Assembly (NCBI GenBank): GCA_002238945.1
Contig: MPNI01000002.1
Coordinates: forward strand, 1 to 64,000
Length of the DNA: 64,000 nt
DNA from: Proteobacteria bacterium bin106
GTDB taxonomy: Bacteria; Bdellovibrionota_B; Oligoflexia; Oligoflexales; Bin106
Reading direction: 5' to 3'
Shown: positions 1 through 9,232 of the stretch, piece by piece
Numbering within the stretch: position 1 is the stretch's first letter
How the letters are laid out: every line of letters starts with the position of its first letter
Made by a program: the position numbers and the translations under genes
Notes under the pieces: model-generated
What the model was told of the DNA's origin: nothing
Database searches by the model: none
The model's input: only the letters and a program-made list of their open reading frames with translations

Positions 1-46
1 TTAAGTAATTCTGTTTGTCATTTTTTATCAAAAAATAGGATTTGCA

Positions 47-1132
47 ATGATAGACTCAAGAATTAGATTTAAAGCATACAATCCAAAGCAAGATTCGCTC
101 TTTCCAAATAGAGTAGAAGATTGGGTGCCTGAAAATGACCTTTCTTTTTTTATCTCTAATATCTTAAATGAATTCTACAAAAAAGGTCATCTCAAACCTT
201 TTTATGATAAATTTCAGAATAGAAAGACAGCTGGTAGAGCAGCCTACAGTCCTGTAATGATGTTGGGTATTATATGCTACTCTTATGCTAAGGGCATATT
301 CTCTTCTCGCGAAATAGAAAAGAAACTCCGCCAAGACGGGCCTTTTCGGTATTTATGTGATGGTAACTTCCCGAGTTACAGAACAATTTGTCGGTTTAGA
401 AAAAATCATCTCAATGATTTTAAAGATTTATTCGTTAACGTGATTAATCATGCAGCTAATGTTTGTAACCTTGATTTTAATGAGATCGGCATTGATGGCA
501 CAAAGATAAAAGCTAATGCTAGTAAATTAAAGAATCGTACAAATAGTGAGGAAGATCAGAATAAACCTAAGAAAATAAACAGAACTGACCCTGACAGTAG
601 ATTGATGAAGACATCTCAAGAAGGTTTTCAGCAGAGCTATAATGCCCAGATAGCGGTAGATAAAAAAAGTCAATTAATTTTAAGTTGTGAAGTTATACAA
701 AAATTCAATGATCAGGGTGAGCTCATTCCGATGATTGATGAAACTATAAACAATGTTGGCAAAAAGCCAAAGGTTGTTTTGGCTGATGCTGGCTATGCCA
801 ACGAACAAGATTTGAAAGAGTTAGAGCGTAGAAACATAGAGGGTTATGTAGCAACTAAGAAGTTTAAACATAAAAAGAATAAGGAAAAAAACAAAAAAAT
901 AAAAGTAGAGAATGAAGCCACACGTAGGATGTCGGAACGACTTTCTACACCAGAAGGTAGAAATGAATATCGAAATCGTGCATGGATTGTAGAGACTCCA
1001 ATAGCCTGGATAAAACGAGGGCGTAGATTTAAGCAATTTTGTATTCGAGGCCTTGAACATGTCAAAGGTGAATGGAATCTGGTGTGTTTAGTGCAGAATT
1101 TATATCGTCTTCATTCTTATTTAAAGTCATAA
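47..1132 (+). CDS. IS1182-family (DDE) transposase
   Basis: Cut-and-paste transposase of the IS1182/IS5-like group. The N-terminal DUF772-type region (about residues 20-130) is followed by a DDE catalytic core: Asp150 in GIDGTK, Asp247 in LADAGYA and Glu316 in WIVETPIAW, with the family's basic RGRRFKQF stretch after it. The frame is intact at 361 codons, somewhat shorter than many IS1182 transposases, and a hairpin terminator follows directly. Only 46 bases precede the start, so the left inverted repeat may lie at or beyond the window edge; I could not identify matching ends. It may still be active. The neighbouring gene at 1302 looks damaged, which fits insertion nearby. Confidence 0.88.
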   Translation: MIDSRIRFKAYNPKQDSLFPNRVEDWVPENDLSFFISNILNEFYKKGHLKPFYDKFQNRKTAGRAAYSPVMMLGIICYSYAKGIFSSREIEKKLRQDGPFRYLCDGNFPSYRTICRFRKNHLNDFKDLFVNVINHAANVCNLDFNEIGIDGTKIKANASKLKNRTNSEEDQNKPKKINRTDPDSRLMKTSQEGFQQSYNAQIAVDKKSQLILSCEVIQKFNDQGELIPMIDETINNVGKKPKVVLADAGYANEQDLKELERRNIEGYVATKKFKHKKNKEKNKKIKVENEATRRMSERLSTPEGRNEYRNRAWIVETPIAWIKRGRRFKQFCIRGLEHVKGEWNLVCLVQNLYRLHSYLKS

Positions 1133-1150
1133 ATAGCAAAAACAACTTAA

Positions 1151-1183
1151 AAAACCATCTTTTTGCAAAAAGATGGTTTTTTT
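1151..1183 (+). terminator. Rho-independent terminator after the transposase
   Basis: A perfect 14-bp stem (AAAACCATCTTTTT pairing with AAAAAGATGGTTTT) with a 2-base GC centre at 1151-1180, running into a T tract, 19 bases after the transposase stop codon. Confidence 0.8.
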
Positions 1184-1301
1184 ATTGCAATATATAAATT
1201 TTTTATAAAATCTTACACTATCTATTAATATAATAATAATATTCTCATCAAAATACGTTCTTATAATTTATTTTTTCTATGATTTTAGAAAAAATTTACT
1301 T

Positions 1302-2684
1302 TTGTGTCACAGACTCTATAAAGACTATCTGATTAGACATATATATAGTAAAACTTATCGACATCTAACAGCAACAGACTACAAAGAGTTTGTGAAAAGT
1401 CAAAAAGAAGAGAGTAATCGAGAATTTAATAGCTGTTTGGAAATAGCTAAACTCCACGAAAATAATCCACTTTATTGTTATGAAGAGCATTTAGGACTTA
1501 ATAATTTAGAGACTAATAAAAAGCTAGTAAGTAGTTATGAACAATTGCTAGAAACACAACACGATGATTCTGGTCTTGTTTTTTACAATGACAACGATGA
1601 TAAATTACGGCACTTTTCACACATACTTTGTGAACATTCATTGGCGGCTTTAGACGCATCTTTTAAGAAAACTATTTTAAACAATAAAAGTGATAATTGG
1701 CAAGGCCTAAATAGCAATACCCAACCTAGTACATGCGAAGTTAATTCTTTCCAAAATTGGAGGTACACACGAGACTATATAAATCATGGAAAGGGTGGCG
1801 CTTACGGAGGCGATATAGCATATTTGAGATATGGCAATAAAATTTATATCAATCAGGATATAAACTATAATTATTTAAAAGACTTAACAAATCCTTCTAT
1901 AAACATGTGTCAATCGATGCATACTACTTTACAAGGAGACCATAATAATATAACCCTAGATGAGATACTTGCTGCGTACACCAAAGCTTCAGAATTACCC
2001 TATGATCCTACCATACAAGCATTTGAAGGGAAGTGCTTTTTAGTTACTGCCAGTACAAATAAATCTACCACCTTAAAAAATCTTACAAAACAAAACGAAA
2101 AAGAAAAATGCAATGTTAAAAGAGTAGGTGTTGAATATATAAAGCTTCAAGAATTTTTTGGTGGTTTAAAAGCAAATTTTTGTCATATACAAGGTGATCA
2201 CCAGTATCGTCAGAGCAGAAAAAAACAAATAGAAGACAAATTTATCCATAAGATTAAAGAATCAAGAAGTAGGTTTTCAGAATATAATCCCGGATTAATA
2301 CGTCTACCTCCTAGTGAAAACGATAGTGAAAAGAGCTATAGTAAAAACGTTAGAAAAAATGTTTATAATGACTTTGAAGGCCCTATTAAATCCATTAAAT
2401 TAACTCATGTCAATGGATCAAATAAATCCACTTACCTTGCTAGTATTGATGGCGCTAATAGATGTGTAATTAAGTCACTTAATAGATACATCCATAAGAC
2501 AATACAACCACAAGACCCGCTTTTTTTACGACTAATGATCAACGAAATGCACTTCGAAGAAGACTCTTGTAGTGTAGAGGGAAAGAACTATCTGACTAAA
2601 CTCAAGGAACTAGAGGCTGATGATGATCCAGAAAATAACAAAAAGAGTGGTGATAACATTGAAATCAAGTATGTTGATTTATGA
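1302..2684 (+). CDS. Hypothetical protein, probably a decaying gene
   Basis: Unrecognised 460-codon frame, rich in Asn, Lys and Ser, with no signal peptide or membrane segment. The only start is a TTG with no Shine-Dalgarno sequence. The frame is open upstream to 1209, next to the transposase unit, so the 5' end may have been lost. Downstream, the same frame continues past TGA (2682) and TAG and stays open to 2888, ending in a Pro-rich tail (LHFTPPPHRNPLKK). That pattern suggests nonsense mutations in a once longer protein. Residues about 150-190 (SFQNWRYTRDYINHGKGG) are the most protein-like part. No function is proposed. Confidence 0.45.
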   Translation: MCHRLYKDYLIRHIYSKTYRHLTATDYKEFVKSQKEESNREFNSCLEIAKLHENNPLYCYEEHLGLNNLETNKKLVSSYEQLLETQHDDSGLVFYNDNDDKLRHFSHILCEHSLAALDASFKKTILNNKSDNWQGLNSNTQPSTCEVNSFQNWRYTRDYINHGKGGAYGGDIAYLRYGNKIYINQDINYNYLKDLTNPSINMCQSMHTTLQGDHNNITLDEILAAYTKASELPYDPTIQAFEGKCFLVTASTNKSTTLKNLTKQNEKEKCNVKRVGVEYIKLQEFFGGLKANFCHIQGDHQYRQSRKKQIEDKFIHKIKESRSRFSEYNPGLIRLPPSENDSEKSYSKNVRKNVYNDFEGPIKSIKLTHVNGSNKSTYLASIDGANRCVIKSLNRYIHKTIQPQDPLFLRLMINEMHFEEDSCSVEGKNYLTKLKELEADDDPENNKKSGDNIEIKYVDL

Positions 2685-2888
2685 CCATTTGAATTATAGA
2701 CAATCTTATCTTTGCGTACTACAAAGATCTTTTGTCATGAGTCACATACGAGTTATGCCAAAGATCATGGCGAATTTTTTCTTAAGGGTACCTTCAAACA
2801 ATATAAGACTCCTTCAACTGTTAATTTACACTTTACACCGCCACCTCATCGAAACCCTCTAAAGAAAATAGGATCAAACGACAACTAA

Positions 2889-3250
2889 GCTGCTATCTCT
2901 TCAAGAAGAACACTTAAAGATGCAAACTGTGTCCTGTGACCACTCAGACACAGCCGTCTATCTAAAGCACTAGCTTGATAAGTCTTTCTTCGTTCTATGC
3001 TGGCAAGATTTAGAGATGTGTAAACAGCTAAGAAGTAAGCCTAGCCAAAAATCCTAGACACCAAATCCTTGATTCAATATTGAAAAAATGTTTTTAGTAT
3101 CAATGGGTTATATCGTTTTTTGTTATGAATTTTGCGAAACTTCCGTATCTCGCATGAATCATCACCAGCTTATATCATTCAAGAATTCTAAAAATGCTCT
3201 GTCTCTTTTTATGAAAAATTCAGTGCTTAAAGCTTGAGAGTGATACGATA
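2889..3250. other. Intergenic stretch, no gene seen
   Basis: About 360 AT-rich bases between the decayed gene and the 3' end of mutY. I see no ORF, hairpin terminator or RNA gene. Confidence 0.4.
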
Positions 3251-4318
3251 TCAAGATAAGGACACATTTTGATGTTTTATGACACACTTTAAAGCTTTAT
3301 GATCTAAAGAACTGACACAATAATCCTTAAATGTCTTATAGGGGATTTTGATAAGCTGGGATGATTTTGCGTGTCCTTTGTAACGAGAGAGGTCTTTGAA
3401 GTACACGTGCACCATGATTTTGTGATGTGTAATAGCATGTTTAAAGCATCCTATATGTTTTGATTCCTCTGATAGTCTGCTTACATGTTGCTGTTTACAC
3501 ACTGTAAAAGGAAAACCGTAGGTATTGGCTAACAAAGGCACATCAGAGGTTCGTTTTTCTATATAGAGATGAGATGATTGCACATAAATGGTCATATGCA
3601 TGTAAACCAAAGTCTGTTTTCTTCTCTCCGATGGTGCGGGATTTAAGGCTTGAGTCTTTCTTTTGTTAGCTAAACACAGTGACTTGATAGGACACATTGA
3701 GCAATGTGGTTTTTTTATACAAATACTTTGCCCAAGTTCCATGAGTGCTTCGTTAAAACATCCTGGTTGCACGTTAGGGATGATGCTATTCAGATGTGCC
3801 TGCAAAGCCGTAGTCAATTGAGAATATTTGAGATCCACTCGAAGATCGTATAAGCGAATCATGACCCGCTTAACATTGCCATCCACCACAGCACATGGCT
3901 GCTTAAAACAGATACTTGCTATGGAAGCTGCTGTATAAGGACCGATGCCTTTCCATTGGATCAGTTGTTCGTAAGAGCTAGGGAAAGCTTGCTGATACTT
4001 CATAAGTCTTTGGGCATTCTCATGCATCCAACCAAATCTTCTATAATAGCCAAGACCCACAATATATGGCCTGAGATCAGCAGCACTAGCACAGCCAAGT
4101 TGTTGGACAGTCGCAAAGCGCTCCATAAAGCGAATATATTTAGGAATGACAGCTTCTATGGTGGTTTGTTGCAGCATAACTTCTGCCACCCAGATAACAT
4201 AAGGATCTTTAGATTGTTGAAAAAGCGTACGCCAAGGACGCTTTTTACGATGCTGCAAGTGATGATCAAGCAAGAACGCTACAAAACGTTTGTGCTCAAA
4301 ATCAGGAAATATGATCAA
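3251..4318 (-). CDS. mutY: A/G-specific adenine DNA glycosylase MutY
   Basis: Removes adenine mispaired with 8-oxoguanine in base-excision repair. The N-terminal half carries the family motif VAEVMLQQTTIEAVIPKY and the helix-hairpin-helix-Asp region GIGPYTAASIA...AVVDGNVKRV, containing the catalytic Asp. An iron-sulfur cluster motif follows (CIKKPHCSMCPIKSLC). The spacing seen is C-x5-C-x2-C-x5-C, one residue shorter in the first gap than the usual C-x6-C. The C-terminal ~120 residues correspond to the NUDIX-like 8-oxoG recognition domain. The frame starts at TTG with an upstream GAGAG; family alignment wants the start close to here. Length of 355 aa is normal. Confidence 0.93.
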   Translation of the reverse strand: MIIFPDFEHKRFVAFLLDHHLQHRKKRPWRTLFQQSKDPYVIWVAEVMLQQTTIEAVIPKYIRFMERFATVQQLGCASAADLRPYIVGLGYYRRFGWMHENAQRLMKYQQAFPSSYEQLIQWKGIGPYTAASIASICFKQPCAVVDGNVKRVMIRLYDLRVDLKYSQLTTALQAHLNSIIPNVQPGCFNEALMELGQSICIKKPHCSMCPIKSLCLANKRKTQALNPAPSERRKQTLVYMHMTIYVQSSHLYIEKRTSDVPLLANTYGFPFTVCKQQHVSRLSEESKHIGCFKHAITHHKIMVHVYFKDLSRYKGHAKSSQLIKIPYKTFKDYCVSSLDHKALKCVIKHQNVSLS

Positions 4319-4428
4319 AGCCGTAAATCTCTCAGATATACATTCCTATTCATATAAACCACAAGCAAGAACTAAAAGACAACTTTAACGAAGAAAAGCC
4401 TGACAAACACTCATACAAACATCCATAT

Positions 4429-5085
4429 TTATGAAGATGCCTTAGACTTACTGCGTTGTGTTTGCATACTGCGAGATGTGTTTTTCTTCTTGGCTGCACT
4501 TGATGGTGATTGCTTCTTCTTTTGAGATGTTTTAGCTGTTTGAGACTTGACTTTACTTTTTGAATGTGTCTGTTTTGATACTGACGTTTTGGCCCGAGAA
4601 GTTGCGGTTTTGGCTTGTTTAGACTGAGGCCTAGATTGAAGCTTAGATGGAGTACTTTTAGCAGTCCTTGATGATTGAGCTTTTGGAGGCTTTTGTTTGG
4701 CTGGCTTCTGTGTCTTATGTTCTGAAGGGGCAGATGTTTTTTGTGACTGCCTCGAAGTTGTTGTGTTTTCCTTTTCAGGAGATGGGTCTTCTTTTTGAGA
4801 TGTACCTTTCTCTGATTTTGGCTCTGATTTTGGCTCTGATTTTGGCTCCGGGTAAAGCCAATCATGAATAGGATCTTTCAGACAAGAGGGCCATTTTTCT
4901 GTGAAAAAACAGATAGTGCGCTTTTTTTCATCATTGAGATAGTTATCACGCGCATTGTTTGCACACGTTTTTAAAGCACCTAAAGCGGTAACCACAAAAG
5001 CTTCCCAAGAGTCTTCGTATTGATGTGTGTTTTCATGCTGCTTGCTATCCTGCTGTTTAGATGCCGGCCCCTGTGATGATTTCAT
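4429..5085 (-). CDS. Lys/Ser/Gln-rich histone-H1-like tailed protein
   Basis: A 218-residue protein with two parts. Residues about 1-78 form a compact region with aromatic and Cys residues (SWEAFVVTALGALKTCANNA) and no family I recognise. From about residue 80 to the end it is low-complexity and very basic, rich in Lys, Ser, Thr, Gln and Pro, beginning with three EPKS units encoded by a 12-bp tandem repeat. Such tails resemble eukaryotic H1 and bacterial nucleoid proteins, so nucleic-acid binding is a reasonable inference but unproven. The ATG is preceded by AGGA at 8-base spacing. It is divergent from pabB. The window has a second basic-tailed DNA-binding candidate at 10200. Confidence 0.72.
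   Translation of the reverse strand: MKSSQGPASKQQDSKQHENTHQYEDSWEAFVVTALGALKTCANNARDNYLNDEKKRTICFFTEKWPSCLKDPIHDWLYPEPKSEPKSEPKSEKGTSQKEDPSPEKENTTTSRQSQKTSAPSEHKTQKPAKQKPPKAQSSRTAKSTPSKLQSRPQSKQAKTATSRAKTSVSKQTHSKSKVKSQTAKTSQKKKQSPSSAAKKKNTSRSMQTQRSKSKASS
4811..4849. repeat. 12-bp tandem repeat x3 (EPKS units)
   Basis: Three perfect copies of TCTGATTTTGGC within the Lys/Ser-rich gene. The unit is a multiple of three, so copy-number change would keep the frame. Confidence 0.9.
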
Positions 5086-5344
5086 GTATGATGTCCTATG
5101 TGTTATATGCTCTTAAAACGGTAAGTGTGAGCCTACGAATATATAAAAGAATGAAATATGAGAAAAGGAGACGTGAATATTTTATGATGTTTTTTGAACT
5201 ATAAGACCATAACCTACACTCCAATAGTACCATAATATACATTCTAGATAAAATTTTGATAATACTCTTCGTATTTTTTAACAAGAACATATGCTCCAAA
5301 GAGATGCACAATGACTATACATTTGCCTAAAAAAAGGAAGGCTT

Positions 5345-6703
5345 GTGAAAAAAGCTTATGATGATCCTAAGTGGCAGGCTAGCTGTCACTTATTAGCTGA
5401 GTTATTTTCCCACAAAGAGTGTATCTATTTAGGAGGTATGGGATCATCAAAGCAGTTGCTTTCCTGTGACTTTGAAGAGTGTTCGTGGCAAGACATACAA
5501 GGACTTTCCTATTCTGACATTGTCACACGTTTAGATGATGTAACATCCCATCAAGACAACGCTTTTAAGTCATGTTATGTGGCACTGCTAAGTTATGATG
5601 ATTTTTCTTTTCTTGACACAATGTCTCCCTCACGACTCTTTAAAATCCATGGTGAAGTGTGTATCGATGATCATTTAGATATAGAACTGAAAGGTAACAT
5701 TTCCGAAGAAACACGATCTTATATTGATAGATACTGTCAGAATTTTCCTAAAGAAAAGAGACGATTATGGCAGAAAGGCTGTGACCTTTCTGCCAATGAC
5801 ACCACCATAGAATGGGTCAGTCAGAACTCTCAAGAGGATTATTTAAAGTGTGTACGTAACATTCAAAAAGACATTGAAAAAGGCCGTTACTATCAACTCA
5901 ATTATCTGCGCTATTTTATCCTAAAAAATGTCACGTATTCTTTATCCAAGGTGCATACAAAAAGTAAAGAACATCTTCAAAATGCGAAAAATCTGCATTG
6001 GATTATGCAGCGTTTTGCTCGTTTTGGAGAACATATGTCTGCTGTCATAGCTTTACAAGAAGAAGCTGTGGTCTCGTTTTCTCCAGAAAGATTTGTGGAT
6101 ATCGTCCCTTATGGATCCTCACAAGACTTAAAGTATCTTCTGTCCACGTATCCTATTAAAGGTACAGCGCCGAGATATGCCTCGAAACAAAAAGATCGCC
6201 TTTCTGCTGAACACTTGAAAGCCTCACTCAAAGACCAAGCCGAACTGAATATGATTGTGGATTTGATGCGCCATGATCTTGCCCAGGTGTGTGAGCGTGG
6301 CAGTGTCAACGTATTGAATCCAGGACGTGTTCATGGGTTTCGTTCGGTGTTTCATCGTATGGCGCATATTCAAGGAATTATGGACTCATCTTTGAATATG
6401 GATAGATTGTGTCGTACATTGCTACCAGCAGGCTCCATAACCGGAGCTCCCAAAAAAGAAGTGATAGGAGCCATTAGAGAATATGAACAGAAAGGACGCG
6501 GCTATTTTATGGGACATATCTGTTGGTTACGCCCAGGAGGGTTTTTGGATTCTTCACTCCTTATCCGCACCCTACATCTCACAACTCACAAAGCAGAATA
6601 CGCTGCTGGTTCAGGAATTGTCATCCATTCTGTGGCAGAAAAAGAATATGAAGAAGTGAAAGCCAAATCACGTATGTGGACAGATGGAACAGACGACACA
6701 TAA
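5345..6703 (+). CDS. pabB: Aminodeoxychorismate synthase component I (PabB)
   Basis: Chorismate-binding enzyme making 4-amino-4-deoxychorismate, the precursor of p-aminobenzoate for folate. The C-terminal ~270 residues contain the family hallmarks: PIKGTAPR, whose Lys separates PabB from anthranilate synthase TrpE (PIAGT), then DLMRHDLAQVCERGSV, LLPAGSITGAPK and the final GSGIVIHSVAEKEYEE. Starts at GTG with AAGGAAGG 5 to 12 bases upstream. The N-terminal ~130 residues are more divergent. No pabA or pabC is adjacent. Another folate-related gene, folE2, lies 36 kb away. Confidence 0.92.
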   Translation: MKKAYDDPKWQASCHLLAELFSHKECIYLGGMGSSKQLLSCDFEECSWQDIQGLSYSDIVTRLDDVTSHQDNAFKSCYVALLSYDDFSFLDTMSPSRLFKIHGEVCIDDHLDIELKGNISEETRSYIDRYCQNFPKEKRRLWQKGCDLSANDTTIEWVSQNSQEDYLKCVRNIQKDIEKGRYYQLNYLRYFILKNVTYSLSKVHTKSKEHLQNAKNLHWIMQRFARFGEHMSAVIALQEEAVVSFSPERFVDIVPYGSSQDLKYLLSTYPIKGTAPRYASKQKDRLSAEHLKASLKDQAELNMIVDLMRHDLAQVCERGSVNVLNPGRVHGFRSVFHRMAHIQGIMDSSLNMDRLCRTLLPAGSITGAPKKEVIGAIREYEQKGRGYFMGHICWLRPGGFLDSSLLIRTLHLTTHKAEYAAGSGIVIHSVAEKEYEEVKAKSRMWTDGTDDT

Positions 6704-6719
6704 AACAGTTAATAGAAAG

Positions 6720-6796
6720 TGGTGGGGCTATCCTGACTCGAACAGGAGACCTCTACGATGTCAACGTAGCGCTCTAACCAACTGAGCTATAGCCCC
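6720..6796 (-). tRNA. tRNA-Val (anticodon GAC)
   Basis: Folds as a full cloverleaf on the minus strand: acceptor GGGGCTA/TAGCCCC, D arm GCTC/GAGC, anticodon stem CTACG/CGTAG with loop TTGACAT giving anticodon GAC, and T arm TCCTG-TTCGAGT-CAGGA. The CCA end is encoded (6720-6722). It lies between convergent pabB and ftsY. Confidence 0.96.
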
Positions 6797-6850
6797 CCTT
6801 CAAAAAACCTTTATATCATAGAAGAAGTGGCATATGTGATCATAACATGC

Positions 6851-8134
6851 TTATGTACCTTCCTCGATAGTGAGCAACTCATCCACAAAAGCCTGTGCAT
6901 GAAAAGCTCTTAGATCTGAGGCTTTTTCTCCAATGCCAATGTATTGAATAGCAATATTTTCGCTATGACTAATACCCACGATAGCTCCACCTTTGGCAGT
7001 ACCATCAAGCTTTGTCACAATAAGTCCACTCAAAGGAAGAATGTCTTTAAAAGCTTTCACCTGTTCTTTAGCATTAGAACCGGTGGTGGCATCGATCACT
7101 TGCCAAATCTCATGAGGAGCTTCGGGAATATGTTTTTTGATCACCCGGTTGATTTTAAGCAATTGATCCATCAATTCTTTACGATTATGTAGTCGTCCTG
7201 CAGTATCAATAAGCAACACATCCACCTCACGAGCTTTAGCTGCTTCCATACCATTAAAAACCACTGCTGCAGGATCCGATTTGGGTTTATTGCTAATCAC
7301 ATCCACACCAAGACGTTCGCCCCAAATATGCAATTGTTTAATGGCTCCTGCACGAAAAGTATCAGCAGCACATAGCAAAACTTTTTTGTTAGCAGCACAA
7401 AATTGTGCTGCTAACTTTCCTGTGGTGGTGGTTTTTCCCACTCCATTCACACCCACAATCAATATAATACGAGGTCCTGATAAAGGTATTGTAGGCTTAG
7501 GAGCATCCTGAGAAGTAAGCAAAGAAAGCATACACGTACTGAGATGCTGGGTGATATCAGCAAATGTGAAAGCTTTCGCAGAGCTTTTGTGTTGTTTTTC
7601 TAAATAGCTCGTCAGTTTCTCCGTTGTATCTACTCCCAGATCCGCTTGATAAAGAATCTTGCGGATATCTTCTATGGCTTCTACAGAAAAAGGCTGTTCT
7701 GATGTCACCATCTTTTTGATCTGAACACTAAGCCGTTCTCGAGAATGTTGCAAAGCCCCTCTTAGCTTACCCAGCCAGTCAGACTCGCTTAATACAGTTA
7801 CTCTTTCTGTATCTTTAGAAGGCTCCTCTGAAGAGGACGTTTCCGTTTTTGCATCCTCTTCTATGACCTCTTTTGTTTCTGCTGCTGTTTCCTTTTCTAA
7901 GAATGGATCATAACTTACTGGTTCTGGAGAATCAGCTGGAAGGGACTTCTCGCTTTCTTGTTCGATCTCATTCATAGCATCGGTGATGCTAGCATGCGAG
8001 CGTTTTGTATAAATCAGCACGGCCACAAAAAAGAGCAACAAGATGCCAATAACAACACCAAAGACAATGAGTATGGTGGGATTGTTTATGAATAAATCGA
8101 TGCCATCAAAAACAGAATTGATATGATTATCCAC
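6851..8134 (-). CDS. ftsY: Signal recognition particle receptor FtsY
   Basis: SRP-receptor GTPase that docks ribosome-nascent-chain/SRP complexes at the inner membrane. Residues about 19-42 form a membrane anchor, unlike E. coli FtsY which only associates peripherally. An acidic, Glu/Ser-rich A region follows to about residue 115. The NG domain comes next: P-loop GVNGVGKT (228-235), DTFRAGAIKQL, DTAGR (310-314) and TKLDGTAKGG (374-383). Starts at GTG with GAGGA upstream. No ftsE or ftsX is nearby. Confidence 0.96.
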   Translation of the reverse strand: MDNHINSVFDGIDLFINNPTILIVFGVVIGILLLFFVAVLIYTKRSHASITDAMNEIEQESEKSLPADSPEPVSYDPFLEKETAAETKEVIEEDAKTETSSSEEPSKDTERVTVLSESDWLGKLRGALQHSRERLSVQIKKMVTSEQPFSVEAIEDIRKILYQADLGVDTTEKLTSYLEKQHKSSAKAFTFADITQHLSTCMLSLLTSQDAPKPTIPLSGPRIILIVGVNGVGKTTTTGKLAAQFCAANKKVLLCAADTFRAGAIKQLHIWGERLGVDVISNKPKSDPAAVVFNGMEAAKAREVDVLLIDTAGRLHNRKELMDQLLKINRVIKKHIPEAPHEIWQVIDATTGSNAKEQVKAFKDILPLSGLIVTKLDGTAKGGAIVGISHSENIAIQYIGIGEKASDLRAFHAQAFVDELLTIEEGT

Positions 8135-8428
8135 GGGTTATTCCTCATGTGTGATGGTAGAATCCATGATGTTATCTAAAAAACCTGACAGTCTTCAACT
8201 ACTTATTCATAACGCCTCTGTCACTACATATTAGCAACAGCTAAGATACTCTTGAATATGTATGCTGACATATATTGATGATGGATTGAATATGTTTCTT
8301 TGGGATGATCTCTATTTCTCATAAAAGCGATGGTTGATGAAGTGATGAATGAACACTTTATAAATGCTATGCTTTTTATGATTATAAGATATAACATGCG
8401 AACTTAGCTGTATTGGGTATTTGAAAAA

Positions 8429-9232
8429 ATGGTTTTATATCATATGCGTATAGTGTGGCACATTATTATAGTATATTCTCTGATGATTTTAAGTGGAGTG
8501 ATTATATGGTTTTTGGTATGGGAAACAGCTTTTGCCAACGAAGCTCAAAAATCTTCATCATCTCCAGACGAGGATCTGAGTGACATCATTGCACGTCGCA
8601 AGACGTCGCAAAAAATGGGACATTTTGTGGACGTAAGTTTAGGTGTATTAAGTGGTACATATAGCTTAAGTTATACAGGTATCGAAGACGATAAAGACTA
8701 CCTTATAGAAAAGACTATCCCCATATATTCTTTAGGCTTTGATTACAGTTATCATCTGAATCTATACCGTTCTCTTAACTATTTTGTAGGTACTGGAGTT
8801 GTTTTAAACGCAAGTTTCTTGCCTAATAGTGATGAAGTTTATATTCCTTGGTCTTATAATGTGCCATCTTTTATTGGAGGTCTTGCATTGCATCTTGGCA
8901 CATCTCACAGTATCTGGATTTTTGGAGAATATGCATTACGTCTACTGAAGAATGTTACTTATACAAAAAAAGGCATAAGCTCCTCAGGCAATGCCCCTAA
9001 CACCACCAGTTCAAAGAGAACAACGGTAGGTTTTGTTGCCCAAGACATGAAATGGGTGATAAAATGGGCGTACTATCTTGATGCATCTATGGCGTTAGTC
9101 ATATCAGGTATTTGGGGCAAAATAGTCTATAAACCTTACTTACTACTCAAACCAAAAGAAGCACCCTCTTTGAACTTTACTTTTCAGTGGCCTGTCATAG
9201 GCAGTCGATTGGGTATCATTTATTATTTCTAA
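8429..9232 (+). CDS. Putative outer-membrane beta-barrel protein
   Basis: A 267-codon frame with an N-terminal hydrophobic signal segment ending near ETAFA (about residue 36). Alternating polar/aromatic strands follow, with a C-terminal ...GSRLGIIYYF that ends in Phe, the usual BAM-recognition feature. Glycine and tyrosine are frequent. The start is uncertain: the ATG at 8429 and an in-frame ATG at 8444 are both possible and neither has a strong ribosome-binding site. No specific family recognised. Similar in style, not clearly in sequence, to the barrel-like proteins at 57538 and 63290. Confidence 0.6.
   Translation: MVLYHMRIVWHIIIVYSLMILSGVIIWFLVWETAFANEAQKSSSSPDEDLSDIIARRKTSQKMGHFVDVSLGVLSGTYSLSYTGIEDDKDYLIEKTIPIYSLGFDYSYHLNLYRSLNYFVGTGVVLNASFLPNSDEVYIPWSYNVPSFIGGLALHLGTSHSIWIFGEYALRLLKNVTYTKKGISSSGNAPNTTSSKRTTVGFVAQDMKWVIKWAYYLDASMALVISGIWGKIVYKPYLLLKPKEAPSLNFTFQWPVIGSRLGIIYYF

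Noticed and set aside
4350-4865. 171-codon minus-strand frame inside the Lys/Ser-rich gene.
   Set aside because: Alternative frame of a low-complexity repeat region; the 4429-5085 frame has the ribosome-binding site and a structured N-terminus.
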